Below, piece by piece: positions 15,906 to 18,891 of a DNA stretch of 18,891 bases (position 1 is the stretch's first letter; the number at the start of each line of letters is the position of its first letter). This DNA comes from Trichomonas tenax. Lineage: Eukaryota > Parabasalia > Trichomonadida > Trichomonadidae. Made by a program: the position numbers and the translations under genes. Under the pieces are notes generated by a model. It had not been told where the DNA came from. It was given only the letters and a program-made list of their open reading frames with translations, and did not search any database. The DNA lies in contig JALKBU010000990.1 of the NCBI GenBank assembly GCA_023091735.1, forward strand, positions 1-18,891. The letters run 5' to 3'.

Positions 15906-17699
15906 ATGTTATTTCTTTTCACTTATTTCGGCATCCAAACAGTCCAAGACGATATAAACTTCTATGCGAACATCGATATTCAGCATAATATCGATCTGAG
16001 AACGATATATGGATCAAAATCGTCAAAACAAATTCTTGAGGTCAAAGAAGATAAAAACAAACCAGTTATTCCGAATATCACGGAAGAAATCAAGATTAGA
16101 AAGCCATTCAGAGTCTATTTCGACGTCGAACAAATTTTAACGAAAGATGATGAATTTGCATGCCATAAAGCAGGAGACATCATCAATCACCTATTGGCAG
16201 AAAACTATGAATGCACAGAAAGAGATATATTCACTCAGGAAAAGAAAATAGCCTTAAATCAGACACTTGAAAATGTGAGAAAATATATGCAGCGTATGAT
16301 CCAAGTTAAACACGAAAAAATTAAACTTGTTGCTGTGAATATCCCAGAAATGGAGCACAAACCGCCCGCAAGCGAAATGGATATTGATCATTATGTAAAA
16401 ATATTCGTTAGACCAATAGCTGGTAATACAATCGCAGGTTCATTGCCTATTAATAGAGATCCTATAACAATGAGACCAACACAGTCATGTTTTGTAATCA
16501 ATTCAAGGTTATTACCAACAGTTGGTCAGGACTATGACTCAATACCTAAGGACTACTTCAACGTCATGTTCCACGAACTTATGCACTCAATCGGAATGAT
16601 GTCGGATTATATTCAATATTGGGTCGATCAGGAGACAGGATATAGGATTCAAGATAATGAATCACTCATGTTGACTCAAGATGATTATAAACAAACACAT
16701 CTTTTTGTTTGCACACCAAATGCGAAAAGAATCGCACAAAAACTATTGAAGAGAACGAAGATGGATATGGGCGGTGAGTACTGTATGGAATTTGAAGACT
16801 TGGGAGGTTCAGGAACTCAATACACGCATCCAAAAGGTACAATTTATAGACAAGATATCATGGTCGGAACAAATCCATATGATGGCATTATTTCACCTGT
16901 TGTTTGCTCATTAATTGCTGATATTGGATTCTACAACATCAATTGGAGCATGTGCAACAACATGACTTGGTTATCAGACGAGTTTTTGACTGATGAAGAG
17001 ATCCAAAATATGGCGAGAAAGCCAACTTACAAAACATTCCCAAGGAATTATCTTTATGGACCAAACTCTTCATTCGTATCTCATGATCTCAGAGGATATT
17101 CACCTTTCAATAAGATTGTTCCTTATAATGTAGATGCTGATATTCGCAAAGTTAAACAATACGGAGAATTATACATTCCACCAAATCGTTTAATGTCGAA
17201 CACTGCAACATACGATTATGCAATGTTGAAGAATCCAAAGATTCAGTGCCAAAGAAATCAATGGGCAATGCACTATGTCAATGAATCTGGCTTGCAAGCT
17301 TATTGTGCCAATTCTTCACTTTCTAAAGATGTTTTCATATTCTTGGACTTGGAGAATAACAAACAAAAGTGCAAGATCGGAGAACTCGTAAGAGTGAACC
17401 AAAATAATTACATTTGCCCAGACCTGAACTTGATGAAGAAGGTTATCAAGTTCTATGGAAAGGACTATTTCATCTATATGGACGGCAAAGTTCCTGATGA
17501 TGATGATAAAAACGAAGTCCCTACGGATAATAAGCTCAGAGGCAAAAAGCTGATTTATTATGTCATCATTCCTTCATGTGTTGGTGGATTGTTAATTATA
17601 GTTGCATTAATTGCTGGAATTGTTATATTTACTAAGAAGCAACGACTTCGAAATCTCACCGAAGCATCATCTGCTTTCACATCTTCTCTTTTATCATAA
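15906..17699 (+). CDS. GP63-like (leishmanolysin, M8) zinc metalloprotease, membrane-anchored
   Basis: A 597-residue surface protease of peptidase family M8. The zinc site is H223-E-L-M-H227, with the third ligand H308 in GTQYTHPKGT and the Met-turn at M319 (DIMVG). Leishmanolysin-type sequence runs from IRKPFRVYFD (64-73) through a Cys-rich C-terminal part (C334, C350, C448, C467, C489, C504). A transmembrane helix (about 549-575, between KK and KK) and a ~20-residue cytoplasmic tail follow, so the catalytic domain would face outside, as in Trichomonas GP63-like proteins. The N-terminus has a short hydrophobic run (2-10) as a weak signal peptide. No cysteine-switch-like His-x-Cys-x-His is seen in the first 85 residues. 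The Inr supports the start and TAAA overlaps the stop. Substrates are unknown; homologues are linked to adhesion and host-protein cleavage. Confidence 0.93.
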   Translation: MLFLFTYFGIQTVQDDINFYANIDIQHNIDLRTIYGSKSSKQILEVKEDKNKPVIPNITEEIKIRKPFRVYFDVEQILTKDDEFACHKAGDIINHLLAENYECTERDIFTQEKKIALNQTLENVRKYMQRMIQVKHEKIKLVAVNIPEMEHKPPASEMDIDHYVKIFVRPIAGNTIAGSLPINRDPITMRPTQSCFVINSRLLPTVGQDYDSIPKDYFNVMFHELMHSIGMMSDYIQYWVDQETGYRIQDNESLMLTQDDYKQTHLFVCTPNAKRIAQKLLKRTKMDMGGEYCMEFEDLGGSGTQYTHPKGTIYRQDIMVGTNPYDGIISPVVCSLIADIGFYNINWSMCNNMTWLSDEFLTDEEIQNMARKPTYKTFPRNYLYGPNSSFVSHDLRGYSPFNKIVPYNVDADIRKVKQYGELYIPPNRLMSNTATYDYAMLKNPKIQCQRNQWAMHYVNESGLQAYCANSSLSKDVFIFLDLENNKQKCKIGELVRVNQNNYICPDLNLMKKVIKFYGKDYFIYMDGKVPDDDDKNEVPTDNKLRGKKLIYYVIIPSCVGGLLIIVALIAGIVIFTKKQRLRNLTEASSAFTSSLLS

Positions 17700-17700
17700 A
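17697..17700 (+). terminator. TAAA poly(A) signal overlapping the stop
   Basis: The TAA stop of the GP63-like gene is followed by A. An additional hairpin lies about 55 nt downstream. Confidence 0.5.
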
Positions 17701-17753
17701 CATCTTTGCTCAATAAATTCCAGATCATTAATAAATGGCGCGAAATAAAATAA

Positions 17754-17790
17754 TGCTATAACTCGCAAAATGAATGCGTTGATTATAGCA
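17754..17790. repeat. hairpin in the convergent spacer
   Basis: TGCTATAACTCGCA (17754-17767) pairs with TGCGTTGATTATAGCA (17775-17790), with an 8-bp outer stem, a small asymmetric internal loop and a 4-bp inner stem. It lies between the 3' end of the GP63-like gene and that of the minus-strand frame beyond it. Confidence 0.6.
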
Positions 17791-17854
17791 AACATGAAAT
17801 ATCATCAAACTTTTGCATTCTCCAATAATTTTTTTCTCCTAAATAGTGAATGTA

Positions 17855-18304
17855 TTAATATTCTGGTAACAAGTGTCCGTTAATATTTTTGCGATTAGAA
17901 ATTGCTCTATAACAATAAATGTTTTCGAATCTCGAATGACCGAAGAAATATTGAACATCTACAATATTTGCAGAGTAGTTTTTTGGATATGCAAAGTTTT
18001 TAGCATTTGAAAATAAAAGTGCAGCATCACCAAATTTTATAGTATAAAGAAATATATGTTTCTCAACATTACTCCGTGTAATAAATCCAAGATAAGCTGT
18101 AGGAAATGGAAAGTTATGTGGCGAATCTAAAACCGTCAATCGATTGCCATAAAAAACAGTTTGATAAATTTCTTTAATGTTTGATCCAATATCAATATTA
18201 TGGTAATAAATGTTGATCATGAAATTTACCATTCTGCGCATATCGATTGCTCCGGAAATCAATTTCTTTGGCAAACAATTTCGGAAGTGATTGAAGGAGA
18301 ATAT
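17855..18304 (-). pseudogene. uncharacterised reading frame, probable gene remnant
   Basis: An open frame of 149 codons whose protein-like sequence (IFSFNHFRNCLPKKLISGAIDM...) begins at the preceding stop without an ATG. The first ATG is at 18241, leaving 128 residues. Readable stretches include MVNFMINIYYHN, FGDAALLFSNAKNFAYP, DVQYFFGHSRFENIYCYR and the C-terminus GHLLPEY. The composition (many Asn, Tyr, Phe, Ile) is typical of trichomonad lineage-specific families, but I do not recognise a domain. No initiator precedes the ATG. NFMINIYYHN recalls NWIMIFHHN of the minus-strand frame at 14366-14833. It could be a short real gene or a truncated family member. Confidence 0.35.
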
Positions 18305-18891
18305 TTAAATGGTAAATGTTGGAGTTACCATTTTGTAATTAAAAGGAGGTTTTTGAAGTAATGACGAAGTAATAAAATACATGCATTGAGTGAAAATTCA
18401 AGAAGTATTTATTCTGATTTGTTCTAATTTCTCAAGGAGAAGAATTAACATTCGGTTTTTTCAATTGTTTCTGTTTTATTTAAATTATTAAATTCCAACA
18501 GGCATCCAAAATACTTTCAAATTATTGATTTTAAATGATTAAAGAATGCGTAAATCACTCAAATTTTTACTTTTTAATATTTTCCATTAAATATTAGAAG
18601 AATGTTTCAAGACATTGTCTTGAAACATCTATAAATGATAAACGAAAATTGAAATTCAGAATCTAAATACAATGCTAGGCCCGATTTCACGATTTATTCG
18701 AAATTGAAAAAAATGTACGTTAAAATATTCTTTGCGTTTTTTCCATCAGTTTTTCACTGCTTTTGAGGATTATCAGTGGAGATACACCTCTAGGCAGTGA
18801 AGAACTAGTGGCCATTCGTTCAAGAATTCCCAAGTTCTTCGATTTTCTTGCAATTCCCTCACAATCAAGGCATCAACAGTCAGCAAGCCAC
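18305..18891. other. AT-rich DNA to the window end, last ~160 nt G/C-richer
   Basis: Apart from the palindrome at 18602-18628 nothing is recognised up to about 18730. The final stretch is richer in G/C and open in several frames on both strands. On - one frame reads GLLTVDALIVRELQENRRTWEFLNEWPLVLHCLEVYLH before a TGA-TAA, so a gene entering from the right is possible but unproven. TTCACTGC and GCAGTGAA (about 18753-18801) form an inverted repeat there. Confidence 0.4.
18602..18628. repeat. perfect 27-bp palindrome
   Basis: ATGTTTCAAGACA (18602-18614), one T, then TGTCTTGAAACAT (18616-18628) is an exact inverted repeat with a 1-nt centre. The minimal loop makes it more like a dimeric protein-binding site or cruciform-prone sequence than an RNA hairpin. 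Confidence 0.85.

Noticed and set aside
15572..15957. Two overlapping plus-strand frames upstream of the GP63-like gene
   Set aside because: The first starts at TTG and the second is interrupted by a stop upstream. Neither resembles a family, and the protease Inr and ATG lie within the second in another frame.
18730..18891. Partial gene entering from the right end
   Set aside because: Several frames are open on both strands over this short stretch, and none has a recognised motif, so strand and frame cannot be chosen.
1..18891. Spliceosomal introns
   Set aside because: No ACTAACACACAG-type 3' splice motif paired with a GTATGT 5' site was seen, and all recognised genes are uninterrupted.

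Overview
This window reads as nuclear DNA of a trichomonad parabasalid, most likely a Tritrichomonas- or Trichomonas-type parasite. The genes are intronless and compact, set in very AT-rich intergenic DNA. Several start codons lie 5-26 nt downstream of a TCA(C/T)(A/T) initiator. In most intact genes the stop codon overlaps or abuts TAAA, the trichomonad poly(A) signal. The gene families also fit: a membrane-anchored GP63-like metalloprotease, a BspA-like leucine-rich-repeat relic, a bacterial-type nitroreductase and a sugar-porter-like MFS transporter. The species is inferred, not proven.

Layout: (1) 1-1057, AT-rich DNA with one doubtful ORF. (2) 1058-1777 (+), a U2AF35-like splicing factor. 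(3) 1778-5977, a 4.2-kb gene-poor stretch with three long inverted repeats between 3.1 and 3.9 kb. (4) 6006-6518 (+), a single-RRM protein. (5) 7135-8385 (+), an MFS transporter. (6) 8437-9804, a 1.37-kb non-coding element bounded by ~45-nt terminal inverted repeats and a probable 17-nt target duplication; inside it is a train of eight hairpins of unrelated sequence, mostly ~125 nt apart. (7) 10985-11515 (-), a NAA10/ARD1-like N-terminal acetyltransferase behind a duplicated promoter block. (8) 11838-12380 (-), a nitroreductase. (9) 12393-14365, AT-rich DNA with small hairpins. (10) 14366-15259, two head-to-head gene remnants: an uncharacterised protein on - and BspA-type repeats with an in-frame stop on +. 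(11) 15906-17699 (+), the GP63-like protease. (12) 17855-18304 (-), another uncharacterised reading frame, followed by AT-rich DNA with a 27-bp palindrome.

The genes do not form a pathway. They are independent units: RNA processing (U2AF35-like, RRM), N-terminal acetylation, flavin-dependent reduction, solute uptake and surface proteolysis. The best candidate for something undescribed is the hairpin array at 8437-9804.
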